Assembly: GCA_945871415.1 (NCBI GenBank)
Contig: CAMBWG010000002.1
Coordinates: 1-22,021 of the forward strand
Direction: 5' to 3'
Length of the DNA: 22,021 bases
Source of the DNA: an uncultured Desulfovibrio sp.
Lineage (GTDB): Bacteria; Desulfobacterota; Desulfovibrionia; Desulfovibrionales; Desulfovibrionaceae
The notes below the pieces were generated by a model. That model did no database searches. It saw nothing but the letters and a program-made list of their open reading frames with translations, and was not told where the DNA came from. Shown one piece after another: positions 1 through 6,286 of the stretch. The position numbers and the translations under genes were made by a program. Each line of letters starts with the position of its first letter. Position 1 is the first letter of the stretch.

Positions 1-55
1 AACCGCCAACCTAGTGATTAACAGTCACCCGCTCTGCCGATTGAGCTATCGGGGA
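1..55 (-). tRNA. tRNA-Asn (anticodon GTT), partial
   Basis: Read on the minus strand from base 55, the sequence gives the acceptor 5' strand TCCCCGA, a D arm (GCTC...GAGC) and an anticodon stem GGTGA/TCACT around the loop CTGTTAA, with anticodon GTT at 22-20. It continues into the T arm (GGCGGTT) and is cut off by the window edge, so the rest of the T arm, the 3' acceptor strand and CCA lie outside. The anticodon identifies asparagine. GUN-anticodon tRNAs (Asn, Asp, His, Tyr) are the substrates for queuosine, and queH lies 350 bp away. Confidence 0.95.
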
Positions 56-76
56 TTGCTCGAAGCAACGAAAATG

Positions 77-105
77 CTTTTACGGCAATGCGTCCGCTTC
101 GTCAA
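77..105 (-). promoter_or_regulatory. sigma-70-type promoter of tRNA-Asn
   Basis: On the minus strand a -35 box TTGACG (105-100) is followed by a 17-base spacer and a -10 box TAAAAG (82-77). Initiation would fall near base 70, about 15 bases before the mature tRNA 5' end. The match is 5/6 and 4/6 to consensus with ideal spacing. Confidence 0.6.
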
Positions 106-167
106 GCAAAAAAATAAAAAAATCCATTTTTCTTTTTCCCGGCTCCGGGGTGATTCTCTCCCTCTCC

Positions 168-310
168 AGACTTTTTCATTTTGAAACGCCATGCCTTTCA
201 AATCATACGGCCTGTTGTTTCGCGGAAAAAACGCGACTTCCCTTCACTTCAAGCCGGGAGACACTATACCGCCGCCTCGCGTTTCGCCCTTATCAAGGGC
301 AAAACGCTCT
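168..310 (+). repeat. Family A multi-hairpin intergenic repeat, copy A1
   Basis: This is a full-length copy of a dispersed element found six times in the window. It opens with TTTTGAAACGCC...TTTCAAA (imperfect hairpin), then ATACGGCCTGT, a CGCGGAAAAAACGCG hairpin and CCGCCTCGCGTTTCGCCC, and ends with AAAACGCTCT. The closest relative is copy A5 (18632-18775). It contains no credible gene and abuts repeat B1, so the two fill the whole gap between the tRNA promoter and queH. Confidence 0.75.
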
Positions 311-392
311 GAAAAAGCGCGCGGGGGAAACGTTGGGGGCGCGGGGGGAAGAGAACACCTCTCGCGCCAGCAGAGGGGTTTCCCTTCCCCCC
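311..392. repeat. Family B G-rich inverted repeat, copy B1 (short form); likely queH terminator
   Basis: After a GAAAAAGCGCGCGGGGGAA leader, an inverted repeat runs from 343 to 392. The left arm starts GGGGGGAAGAGAACACC, the right arm ends TTTCCCTTCCCCCC, and the loop is CGCGCCAG. The arms pair imperfectly over about 20 bases. It begins 11 bp past the queH stop codon, as expected for a terminator or 3'-end structure of the minus-strand operon. Nearly the same sequence recurs at 14951-15031. Confidence 0.75.
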
Positions 393-403
393 GAAAGAAC
401 TGT

Positions 404-1048
404 TTATCCAGCAGGCCGGGCGACGGGACCGGCCTCTACCAGACGGGCAAGCTTTTTAGCGTAACGCTCCGCCTCACTGTAGACGCAGCCGCAATACGGC
501 TGCCGATAGACGCCCCATTCCCGGGAGATATCAATGCCTGCCTGCCAGTCTTCCCGAAAATCCCGGTAGATGAAGCGCGGGCCGGGCATGGCCTGCGGCG
601 CCCCCGGAACGGCGGGCATATCCTGCCCGCTCAGGCGCGCCCCTTCGGCGGCGATGGCGTCATGGGGCTGATAACGGGAATACAGCAGACTGGTGGAAAA
701 AGCGTCAAAGCCGTTGGCCGCCGCATACTCCCAGGCGGCCGCAACCCGGCTGCGACAGCAGTAGTCGCAGCGCTGCGGCGGAGTGTCCCTGCCCTGCACG
801 GCGCGCAGCCAGGCCGTCAGGTTCCACGCGGCATCATCGCAAATCACGGCAATACCCGCCCGCTCGGCGCATTCCAGCACGGCCTCCCGCCGCCGCAGAT
901 ATTCGCTCAGCGGCTGAATGTTGGGATTGTGATACCACGCCGTCACCTCAAAACCTTCATCCTGAAGGCGGCGCGTCGGCATGATGGAACACGGCCCGCA
1001 GCAGACATGCAGCAGCAGACGCCGGCCGTCCTCGCTTCCGGCGGACAT
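404..1048 (-). CDS. queH: Epoxyqueuosine reductase QueH
   Basis: QueH carries out the last step of queuosine synthesis, reducing epoxyqueuosine to queuosine in the wobble position of GUN-anticodon tRNAs. It is the non-cobalamin alternative to QueG. The 214-residue product has the family's signature cysteines: HVCCGPC (C16, C17, C20), RCDYCC (C94, C97, C98) and YCGC (C186, C188), which ligate the Fe-S cluster and carry the redox chemistry. It also has YHNPNI near residue 39, YSRYQPH near 123 and FIYRDFREDW near 159. Length is normal. The start overlaps the upstream stop as TGATG, so translation is probably coupled to the decarboxylase gene. It is the last gene of the minus-strand operon and is followed by repeat B1. 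Confidence 0.93.
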   Translation of the reverse strand: MSAGSEDGRRLLLHVCCGPCSIMPTRRLQDEGFEVTAWYHNPNIQPLSEYLRRREAVLECAERAGIAVICDDAAWNLTAWLRAVQGRDTPPQRCDYCCRSRVAAAWEYAAANGFDAFSTSLLYSRYQPHDAIAAEGARLSGQDMPAVPGAPQAMPGPRFIYRDFREDWQAGIDISREWGVYRQPYCGCVYSEAERYAKKLARLVEAGPVARPAG

Positions 1049-1533
1049 CAGGCATTCCCTCCGGCGGCGTCCTTCCCCATACGGAAATCCACACGAATCT
1101 TGAACAGACGCGTTGCAGGCAGATTGAGCACGGCAATGCCGGTTTCCCGCTCAATGGCCGCCAGCGTTGCGGCCTCATGCTCCCGCGAGGGGGAAATCAG
1201 GGTAAACCATATGTTATACACATGCGCGCGCACGTAATTGTGCGTCACGCCGGGGCAGGCGTTGACCACCGACGCAAAGGCGTCCATCTGTTCTTCGGGG
1301 ACCTTGGCCGCGCACAGGGTCGAAACCCAGCCCAGTTTCGCGGATTGAAAATTTGCTCCCATGCGCCGGATAATGCGGGCGGTGCGAAGCGCATTGACGC
1401 GGCGCAGCGCTTCTTCCTCGGAAATGCCCGTCTGTTGGCCCAGTTCCGCATAAGGACGCGGCGACAGAGGAAAATTCGTCTGAATAATATCCAGCAGACG
1501 ACGATCCACGTCGTCCATAACATAAGCATTCAT
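1048..1533 (-). CDS. Siroheme decarboxylase subunit (AhbA/AhbB family, Lrp/AsnC-like)
   Basis: AhbA and AhbB form a cytoplasmic complex that decarboxylates sirohaem to 12,18-didecarboxysirohaem in the alternative haem pathway of sulphate reducers and archaea. The 161-residue product has an N-terminal winged helix (about 10-58, with RPYAELGQQTGISEEEALRRV) and an AsnC-like domain with GVTHNYVRAHVYNIWFTLI (95-112) and LPATRLFKIRVDF (138-150), both typical of Ahb proteins rather than of ordinary Lrp regulators. The start at 1533 was chosen because AAGGAG lies six bases upstream; a longer reading to 1557 lacks a ribosome site. I lean to the AhbA subunit (GANFQSAKLGWVSTLCAAKVPEE) but cannot settle A versus B. 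A plain Lrp regulator is the less likely alternative. The partner subunit is not in the window. Confidence 0.8.
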   Translation of the reverse strand: MNAYVMDDVDRRLLDIIQTNFPLSPRPYAELGQQTGISEEEALRRVNALRTARIIRRMGANFQSAKLGWVSTLCAAKVPEEQMDAFASVVNACPGVTHNYVRAHVYNIWFTLISPSREHEAATLAAIERETGIAVLNLPATRLFKIRVDFRMGKDAAGGNA

Positions 1534-1556
1534 GGCAACTCCTTGCAGGGCCCGCA

Positions 1557-2867
1557 TCAGCGCAGGGCAAAGTTGACGGCAAAACAGGCTGCCACGATAT
1601 AGAGCATCGGCGCCACCTCGCGACCGCGCCCGCTCAGCAGACGCAGCAGCACATAGGCGATAAAGCCAAGGCCGAATCCCGTGGCAATATTGAATGTCAG
1701 CGGCATGGTGACGATGGTCAGAAAGGCGGGCAAGGCCGTGGCAAAATCGTCAAAGCGAATGCGCGTCACATCCTGCATCATCAGCGCGCCCACAATAATC
1801 AGCACCGGCGCTGTGGCATAGCCGGGCACCACGGCAACCAGAGGCGTCATGAACAACGCCAGCGCAAACAACAGGGCAATGCACACGGCCGACAGTCCGG
1901 TACGGCCGCCTTCGGCCACGCCCGCGGCGCATTCCAGATAACTGGTGGCCGTGGTTGCGCCCAGAACGGCGCTGGTCATGGTGCCGATGGAATCCGTCAC
2001 CAGCGCCCGATCAAGATTCTCTATGCGTCCGTCTTCCTTCATGAAGCCCGCCTTGCGGGCAAGGGCGATCAGGACGCCCATATTATCGAACAGGTCCACC
2101 ATCGTCAGTGTGAAAACGATGGACAGCAGTCCGTGCGACAACGCGCCGCGAATATCCAGCTCCGCAAAGGTTGCCGCAGGCAGGGGCACGGATGTGGAAA
2201 AAATCCTGTCCGGCAACGGTGTCAGCCCCAGCGCCAGCCCCAGCCCCGTAACGACGATGATACCGATGATCAGCGCGCCGCGCACATTGAGCGTCATCAG
2301 GACGCCGCACAGGCAGACCCCGAACACGGACAGCAGCGTCGAGGGCCTGCTCAGATCGCCCAGCGCCACAAATGTGGAGGGGTCCGCCACAATCAAACCG
2401 CAGTTCTTCATGCCGATGAAGGCAATAAACGCGCCGATGCCCACGACAATGGCGTATTTAAGATCCATCGGCACGGCATCAATAATCATCTGCCGCACGC
2501 GTGTGACGGTCAGCAGCATGAAAAACACGCCGGAGATAAAGACGGCCCCAAGCCCCGTTTGCCAGGAATACCCCGCAGGACCGCAGACATAATAGGCAAA
2601 GAAGGCCGTAATGCCCAGACCCGGCGCAACGCCCACAGGAAAACGCGCCCACAGCCCCATGATCAGCGTGATGATGACCGTCACCCAGATAACGGCGGTG
2701 ACGGCCGACTCCCGGGGCATGCCCGCATCGGCCAGCATGCCCGGGACCACAAAGATCAGATAGCACATGGCCATGAAGCTTGTCAGACCGGCTATCAGCT
2801 CCTGCCGCACCGATGTCTGGCAGCGCGTCAGGCCAAAACAGCGATCCAGAAAATGTACAACGCTCAC
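1557..2867 (-). CDS. NCS2-family (AzgA/PbuG-like) purine permease
   Basis: This is an inner-membrane nucleobase:cation symporter of the AzgA subgroup, which usually imports adenine, guanine or hypoxanthine. The 436-residue product matches the family length and carries its landmarks: RQELIAGLTSFMAMCYLIFVVPG at the N terminus, APGLGITAFFAYY near residue 81, and the TTATSYLECAAGVAEGGRTGL motif around 340. About 12-14 hydrophobic segments are visible. The GTG start at 2867 has GGGAGGG seven bases upstream. The reading frame stays open to an ATG at 3128, but that extension is basic, non-membrane, and translates repeat B2, so it is rejected. The gene lies 23 bp ahead of the siroheme decarboxylase start, so the three genes look co-transcribed. 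Given queH downstream, a 7-deazaguanine substrate is possible but unproven. Confidence 0.9.
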   Translation of the reverse strand: MSVVHFLDRCFGLTRCQTSVRQELIAGLTSFMAMCYLIFVVPGMLADAGMPRESAVTAVIWVTVIITLIMGLWARFPVGVAPGLGITAFFAYYVCGPAGYSWQTGLGAVFISGVFFMLLTVTRVRQMIIDAVPMDLKYAIVVGIGAFIAFIGMKNCGLIVADPSTFVALGDLSRPSTLLSVFGVCLCGVLMTLNVRGALIIGIIVVTGLGLALGLTPLPDRIFSTSVPLPAATFAELDIRGALSHGLLSIVFTLTMVDLFDNMGVLIALARKAGFMKEDGRIENLDRALVTDSIGTMTSAVLGATTATSYLECAAGVAEGGRTGLSAVCIALLFALALFMTPLVAVVPGYATAPVLIIVGALMMQDVTRIRFDDFATALPAFLTIVTMPLTFNIATGFGLGFIAYVLLRLLSGRGREVAPMLYIVAACFAVNFALR

Positions 2868-2916
2868 GAAAATCCCTCCCTGTGGGAACGCGGACGCCCG
2901 CTCCGCGTCATGTATC

Positions 2917-3092
2917 CGGGAGGAAGGGAAACCCCTCATCTCTGCAGTCGATGCCCGCAGCTTCCATAGTCGCAACGGACACGGCCGGCGGCCTTCGGTC
3001 GCTGCCGGCGCGAGAGGCCCGGCCTTTCCGATGGAAAGGCGTTCCCGTAATCCTTCCCTCAGGCCCCTATCCCTTCCCCAGCGCGCTTTTTC
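2917..3092. repeat. Family B repeat, copy B2 (long form with core)
   Basis: The left arm reads GGGAGGAAGGGAAACCCCTC. The core includes TCGATGCCCGCAGCTTCC and GTCGCAACGGACACGGCC, and the element ends CCTTCCCCAGCGCGCTTTTTC. The core is clearly homologous to copies B4 (same orientation) and B3 (opposite orientation). Here the right arm is partly degenerate. The element sits downstream of the cysE-lipoprotein pair and upstream of the permease start, so it probably terminates the former. The rest of the gap (2868-2916 and 3093-3190) shows only a small ACGCGGA/TCCGCGT hairpin near 2888-2908 and no gene. Confidence 0.75.
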
Positions 3093-3190
3093 AAAGGGGC
3101 GCGGGAACATTCGGCACGCAATATTCAATGGATATGCGCAGCCGACACTCGTTATTTGAACTTGATGAAAAAATTTCTATCGGGACGAAG

Positions 3191-3310
3191 CTAGCGTTTA
3201 CCGCCCACACCGATGCCGACCGACTGTTCTCCGCGCACGGACACGCCGCCGCAGCCGCCCGCGGTCAGAAGCGCCAGCAGCAACAGCAGACACACAACGG
3301 AGCGGACCAT
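3191..3310 (-). CDS. Small predicted lipoprotein, translationally coupled to serine acetyltransferase
   Basis: A 39-residue open frame starts inside the serine acetyltransferase stop codon (TGATG overlap at 3312-3308), with AGGAG about 11 bases upstream. The product has a basic start (MVRS), a run of leucines (LLLLLALLTA, about 8-17) and a lipobox-like AGGC with the candidate lipidated cysteine at position 20. The predicted mature part is only about 20 residues, Gly/Val-rich (CGGVSVRGEQSVGIGVGGKR). Placement and signal sequence argue for a real gene. The function is unknown. Such short lipoproteins often sit in the inner or outer membrane as accessory or toxin-like peptides, but nothing here shows which. 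Coding status is inferred. Confidence 0.6.
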   Translation of the reverse strand: MVRSVVCLLLLLALLTAGGCGGVSVRGEQSVGIGVGGKR

Positions 3311-4236
3311 CAGCGCGGCCGCTCCTGAGCGATCTTGGCTCCGGCCGGAACATCGGCCGTGATCCAGACGTTGCCGCCGATAACGGCCCCGCGTCCCACG
3401 GTCACGCGGCCGAGAATGGTCGCCCCGGCATAGACGGTGACGCCGTCTTCAAGAATGGGATGCCGGGCAATGCCCTTGACCAGCGTTCCGTCGGGATTCT
3501 TGGGGAAGGACAGAGCTCCCAGCGTGACGCCCTGATACAGACGACAGCCGCGACCAATGATGCAGGTTTCTCCGATGACGACGCCGGTACCGTGGTCAAT
3601 GAAAAATTCTTCGCCGATGGTTGCGCCGGGATGAATGTCGATACCCGTGCGCGAATGGGCCATTTCGGAAATAATGCGGGGAATGAGCGGCACCTGCAAA
3701 TCATAGAGCGCATGGGCAATACGCTGATGCGTCATGGCATACATGGAGGGATAGCAGAAGATGGTTTCGCCGGGACTGGTGGCAGCGGGGTCGCCCTCGT
3801 AACCCGCCTGCGCGTCTCCGGCCAGCAGATCGCGGATTTCCGGCAGACGATCCATGAAGGCCAGCGCCTTGTCGGCGCTTTCCCGCTCACAGCGTCCGCA
3901 GGCGTCGCGCGCGCCGTCGCAGGCAAAGCACAGGCCGCAGAGAATCTGATCGGCCAGCAGACGATAGATGCTGTCGAGATTGGCCGCCAGATGATGGCGC
4001 ATGGACGCAACCCGCACCTTGCTCGCGCCGAAAAAGCCGGGGAAGATGGCGGCGCGCAGACGATCCATGATTTCATTCAGCACCGTCAGGGATGGCATGG
4101 CCGCGCCGTGAGCGGGACGGTGCCAGACTTTGTCCAGCGACGAGGAGTGGCACAATATTTCCGTTACAGCATCTATATGGCGCATGGCTTCTTCGCCGTC
4201 GTGCCGGGCCTCGGGACTGTACTGTTCACTTTTCAT
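3310..4236 (-). CDS. cysE: Serine O-acetyltransferase (EpsC/SATase type) with Cys-rich insertion
   Basis: It transfers acetyl from acetyl-CoA to L-serine, giving O-acetylserine for cysteine synthesis in the cytoplasm. The 308-residue protein has a long helical N-terminal part and a C-terminal left-handed beta-helix of hexapeptide repeats (about 195-300: GIDIHPGATIGEEFFIDHGTGVVIGE, then ILEDGVTVYAGATILGRVTVG). D200 and H215 match the catalytic Asp-His pair. Unusually, the N-terminal part holds five cysteines, C100, C103, C106, C113 and C116 (C-x2-C-x2-C-x6-C-x2-C), which look like a metal or Fe-S ligand set. The start at 4236 has AAAGGA seven bases upstream; the open frame further upstream lacks support. 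No cysK homologue is adjacent. The stop overlaps the lipoprotein start. A palindrome covers its likely promoter. Confidence 0.92.
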   Translation of the reverse strand: MKSEQYSPEARHDGEEAMRHIDAVTEILCHSSSLDKVWHRPAHGAAMPSLTVLNEIMDRLRAAIFPGFFGASKVRVASMRHHLAANLDSIYRLLADQILCGLCFACDGARDACGRCERESADKALAFMDRLPEIRDLLAGDAQAGYEGDPAATSPGETIFCYPSMYAMTHQRIAHALYDLQVPLIPRIISEMAHSRTGIDIHPGATIGEEFFIDHGTGVVIGETCIIGRGCRLYQGVTLGALSFPKNPDGTLVKGIARHPILEDGVTVYAGATILGRVTVGRGAVIGGNVWITADVPAGAKIAQERPR

Positions 4237-4343
4237 CGGTTTTCCTTTCCGTATCGCCTGCCGACGATGCCGCGCAATATGTTCCTGACGGCCTGTCCGC
4301 ATCCGGGCGGACCGGCCGTTTGCGCTCCGGGGCGGTGCGCTGG

Positions 4344-4376
4344 CGCAGTGTACACTGCGGTCCCCCGATTCCGCAA
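4344..4376 (-). promoter_or_regulatory. Candidate cysE promoter with overlapping 16-bp palindromic operator
   Basis: On the minus strand, -35 TTGCGG (4376-4371), an 18-base spacer and -10 TACACT (4352-4347) form a plausible sigma-70 promoter about 110 bases ahead of the cysE start. The perfect palindrome CGCAGTGTACACTGCG (4344-4359) lies over the -10 box, the usual place for a repressor operator. The regulator is not identifiable from the window. Confidence 0.45.
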
Positions 4377-4385
4377 TCTTACCCC

Positions 4386-4412
4386 TCAAGTTTTCCGCGG
4401 GCCTGCCGATAG
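4386..4412 (+). promoter_or_regulatory. Sigma-28 (FliA)-type promoter of the YjfB-like gene
   Basis: TCAA (4386-4389), 15 bases, then GCCGATAG (4405-4412). This matches the flagellar sigma-28 consensus TAAA-N15-GCCGATAA at 10 of 12 positions with exact spacing. It lies 58 bases before the ATG of a gene whose family is linked to motility, which supports the assignment. Confidence 0.6.
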
Positions 4413-4470
4413 GGGTACATGAGCCGTCGCAGGGGAGTCCCTTCGACGCACCCTGCAAGGAGGATGTATC

Positions 4471-4653
4471 ATGAATAGTCTGGAATCCGTACAGGCCGGC
4501 ATCAACGTGGCCCTGTCCCGCTCCATTATGGAAATGCAGTCCAACATGGCCGCCGCGCTCATCAACGGCAGCCTTCAGGCTCCCGCTGACGGGTCCCGCG
4601 AAGCCGCACTGGCTGCTCAGGGCATCGGCACCAAGCTGGATGTGGTCGCGTAA
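4471..4653 (+). CDS. YjfB-like putative motility protein
   Basis: A 60-residue acidic-to-neutral protein, MNSLESVQAGINVALSRSIM..., resembles the YjfB family of small putative motility proteins in both length and layout: an N-terminal amphipathic helix with alternating small and hydrophobic residues, then a looser Ala/Gly-rich tail ending IGTKLDVVA. No signal peptide or membrane span is visible. AAGGAGG lies eight bases before the ATG, a strong ribosome site. The upstream sigma-28-type promoter implies expression with late flagellar and chemotaxis genes. It appears monocistronic, being followed by a terminator hairpin at 4698-4729. The biochemical role of the family is not established. Confidence is limited by the short length. 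Confidence 0.75.
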   Translation: MNSLESVQAGINVALSRSIMEMQSNMAAALINGSLQAPADGSREAALAAQGIGTKLDVVA

Positions 4654-4661
4654 GCCATAAC

Positions 4662-4697
4662 CATTCTCAGTTTGAAACACCTTGCGTTTCAAACCAT
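4662..4697 (+). repeat. Family A repeat, copy A2 (left end only)
   Basis: Only the first hairpin of family A is present: TTCTCAGTTTGAAACACC then TTGCGTTTCAAACCAT. It starts nine bases past the YjfB-like stop and runs straight into a rho-independent terminator, where other copies would continue with ACGGCCTGT. Confidence 0.65.
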
Positions 4698-4729
4698 GCG
4701 CCTGCCGGTCTTTCCGGTGGGCGCTTTTT
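4698..4729 (+). terminator. Rho-independent terminator of the YjfB-like gene
   Basis: GCGCCTGCCGG (4698-4708), loop TCTTT, CCGGTGGGCGC (4714-4724), then TTTTT. The stem has 9 of 11 pairs and the classic U run. Confidence 0.75.
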
Positions 4730-4804
4730 CATTGCCATCGGCGCGGCATGAAGCTATGTAGGGAGAGGCGCACAGCACACCTTTTTCCCTTTCTTATAGC
4801 TTCC

Positions 4805-6007
4805 ATGCAGCAATCCATTATTTCCTCTCCCACAGGAAGCCCCCGCAGGGGGCGTCGCCTGTTCTTTGTTCTTGTCCTTCTGGCGATTGCCGCCGCAGCA
4901 TTTCTGCTTTTAGGTAAAAAAGGAGGCCGCGGGCCCATGCCCGCGCCGACCGTTCCCGTCCGCGTGGCCACGGTCCGGCAGCAGAGCATGCCGCATTTTC
5001 TCAACGGTCTGGGCACAGTGACGCCCTCCGCCGATGTTCTTGTGACCAGCCGCGTGGACGGACAGCTCATGCGTCTGCACTTCACCGAAGGGCAGCACGT
5101 CAACGCAGGGGACCTGCTGGCTGAAATCGATCCGCGCCCCTTTGAGGCCGCGCTGGCTGAAGCGCGCGGCACTCTGGCCCGGGACAAGGCGCAGCTGGTC
5201 AACGCCCGCCGCGATCTTGACCGCTATGCCAAACTGGCCGCCGGGGACTATATCGCCCGGCAGCAATACGAAAGTCAGCGCGCCACCGTGCGCCAGTACG
5301 AAGGCACCGTGGCCGCTGATGAGGCGGCCGTTCAGTCCGCCGCCCTGCAACTGGAATACAGTCGCATCGTTGCCCCCGTATCGGGCCGCCTCGGCCTGCG
5401 CAACGTGGACGAAGGCAATATGATCAAGGCCTCGGACACGGAAGGTCTTGTGCGCATCACCGAAACAACTCCCTGTTACGTGGTCTTCACCCTGCCGGAA
5501 AACCGTGTGCCGCTGGTTGGCGCGGCGCTGCGCCAGATACGGGAAGGCACGGCGCGCCCGCTGGTGCAGGCATGGGACAGAGAACAGAAAAACCTGCTGG
5601 CCTTCGGCGAACTGCTCTCCATGGACAACCGCATTGATCAGGCCACAGGCACAGTGCGTCTCAAGGCACAGTTCGCCAACGAGAAACTGACCCTCTATCC
5701 CAATCAGTTCGTCAATGCGCGCGTGCTTGTGGCGGAACTGCCCGAAGCCCTGACCATTCCCACAGCGGCGGTACAGCTGGGCAGCCGCGGTTCCTACGTC
5801 TATGTCATCGACAAGGAAAATATTGCCCATGTGCGCACCATCACCCCCGGCATTGCCACCAACAGCCTGACCGTTGTGGACAAAGGGCTGCAGGCCGGGG
5901 AAACAGTCGTGGTGGACGGGCTGGATCGTCTGCGCGACGGACTGCGCGTCAAAATTGCCGCAACCGTCGAAACGCCGCAGGCCGAGGACATCCGCCCCGC
6001 CCTGTAA
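4805..6007 (+). CDS. mdtA: RND efflux periplasmic adaptor (membrane fusion protein), MdtA-like
   Basis: It is a membrane-fusion subunit that would link an inner-membrane RND pump to an outer-membrane channel. From the ATG at 4805 the product has 400 residues: a basic start, one membrane anchor (about 18-37, RLFFVLVLLAIAAAAFLLLG), a biotinyl-lipoyl domain (SRVDGQLMRLHFTEGQHVNAGDLLAEIDPRPF), an alpha-helical hairpin (about 115-165), a beta-barrel (LPNRV-like segment, LLSMDNRIDQATGTVRLKAQF) and a membrane-proximal domain (IPTAAVQLGSRGSYVYVI). These stretches are close to Escherichia coli MdtA. An earlier ATG at 4748 is possible; neither start has a strong ribosome site. No RND pump or TolC-type gene follows, because the next gene is convergent, so the partner must be elsewhere. 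Confidence 0.88.
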   Translation: MQQSIISSPTGSPRRGRRLFFVLVLLAIAAAAFLLLGKKGGRGPMPAPTVPVRVATVRQQSMPHFLNGLGTVTPSADVLVTSRVDGQLMRLHFTEGQHVNAGDLLAEIDPRPFEAALAEARGTLARDKAQLVNARRDLDRYAKLAAGDYIARQQYESQRATVRQYEGTVAADEAAVQSAALQLEYSRIVAPVSGRLGLRNVDEGNMIKASDTEGLVRITETTPCYVVFTLPENRVPLVGAALRQIREGTARPLVQAWDREQKNLLAFGELLSMDNRIDQATGTVRLKAQFANEKLTLYPNQFVNARVLVAELPEALTIPTAAVQLGSRGSYVYVIDKENIAHVRTITPGIATNSLTVVDKGLQAGETVVVDGLDRLRDGLRVKIAATVETPQAEDIRPAL

Positions 6008-6062
6008 ACGCCTCTGCTCCGCCTCTCCGGGCATCGCCGTTGCGGTCCCCTGCGAAACATCA

Positions 6063-6101
6063 AGAGGGAGAAGGAAGCCAAAACGGTTTCCTTCTCCCTC
6101 T
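6063..6101 (+). terminator. Strong hairpin downstream of the efflux adaptor
   Basis: AGAGGGAGAAGGAA (6063-6076) pairs perfectly with TTCCTTCTCCCTCT (6088-6101), closing to a loop AAAAC through two further GC pairs. The stem is about 17 bp. There is no long T run, so it is a likely rather than certain terminator, and it could serve both strands. Confidence 0.55.
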
Positions 6102-6163
6102 CAACATGCGGGCAACACCTTCTGGAGGATGTGTTGCGGGACAGATCAGGGAAAAATAACGAA

Positions 6164-6286
6164 TCAGCGCGTTTTACCCTTGAAAAGGGTAAAACGCCTG
6201 GCGGCGGGGCACAGCGCCGCCATGCCGGAAGTATGCGAAAAAACGCGTTTTTCCGCAAAACGACAGATCGGGCTGAAAAAGCTCTA
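6164..6286 (-). repeat. Family A repeat, copy A6 (inverted, lacks first hairpin)
   Basis: Read on the minus strand it runs AGAGCTTTTTCAG...GCGGAAAAACGCGTTTTTTCGC...GGCGGCGCTGTG...CCGCCGCC...GCGTTTTACCC...GGGTAAAACGC, the order seen in copy A5 but without the GAAACGC/GCGTTTC hairpin. Its AGCTCT end overlaps the stop codon of the 96-residue protein gene, so it forms that gene's 3' end. Confidence 0.65.

Noticed and set aside
2868..3128. Upstream ATG start giving a 523-residue permease
   Set aside because: The added 87 residues translate repeat B2 and are not permease-like. The GTG at 2867 has a ribosome site and gives the usual family length.
2868..3190. Purine or preQ1 riboswitch ahead of the permease
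   Set aside because: The leader is filled by repeat B2. I see no purine-riboswitch three-way junction or preQ1 pseudoknot sequence.
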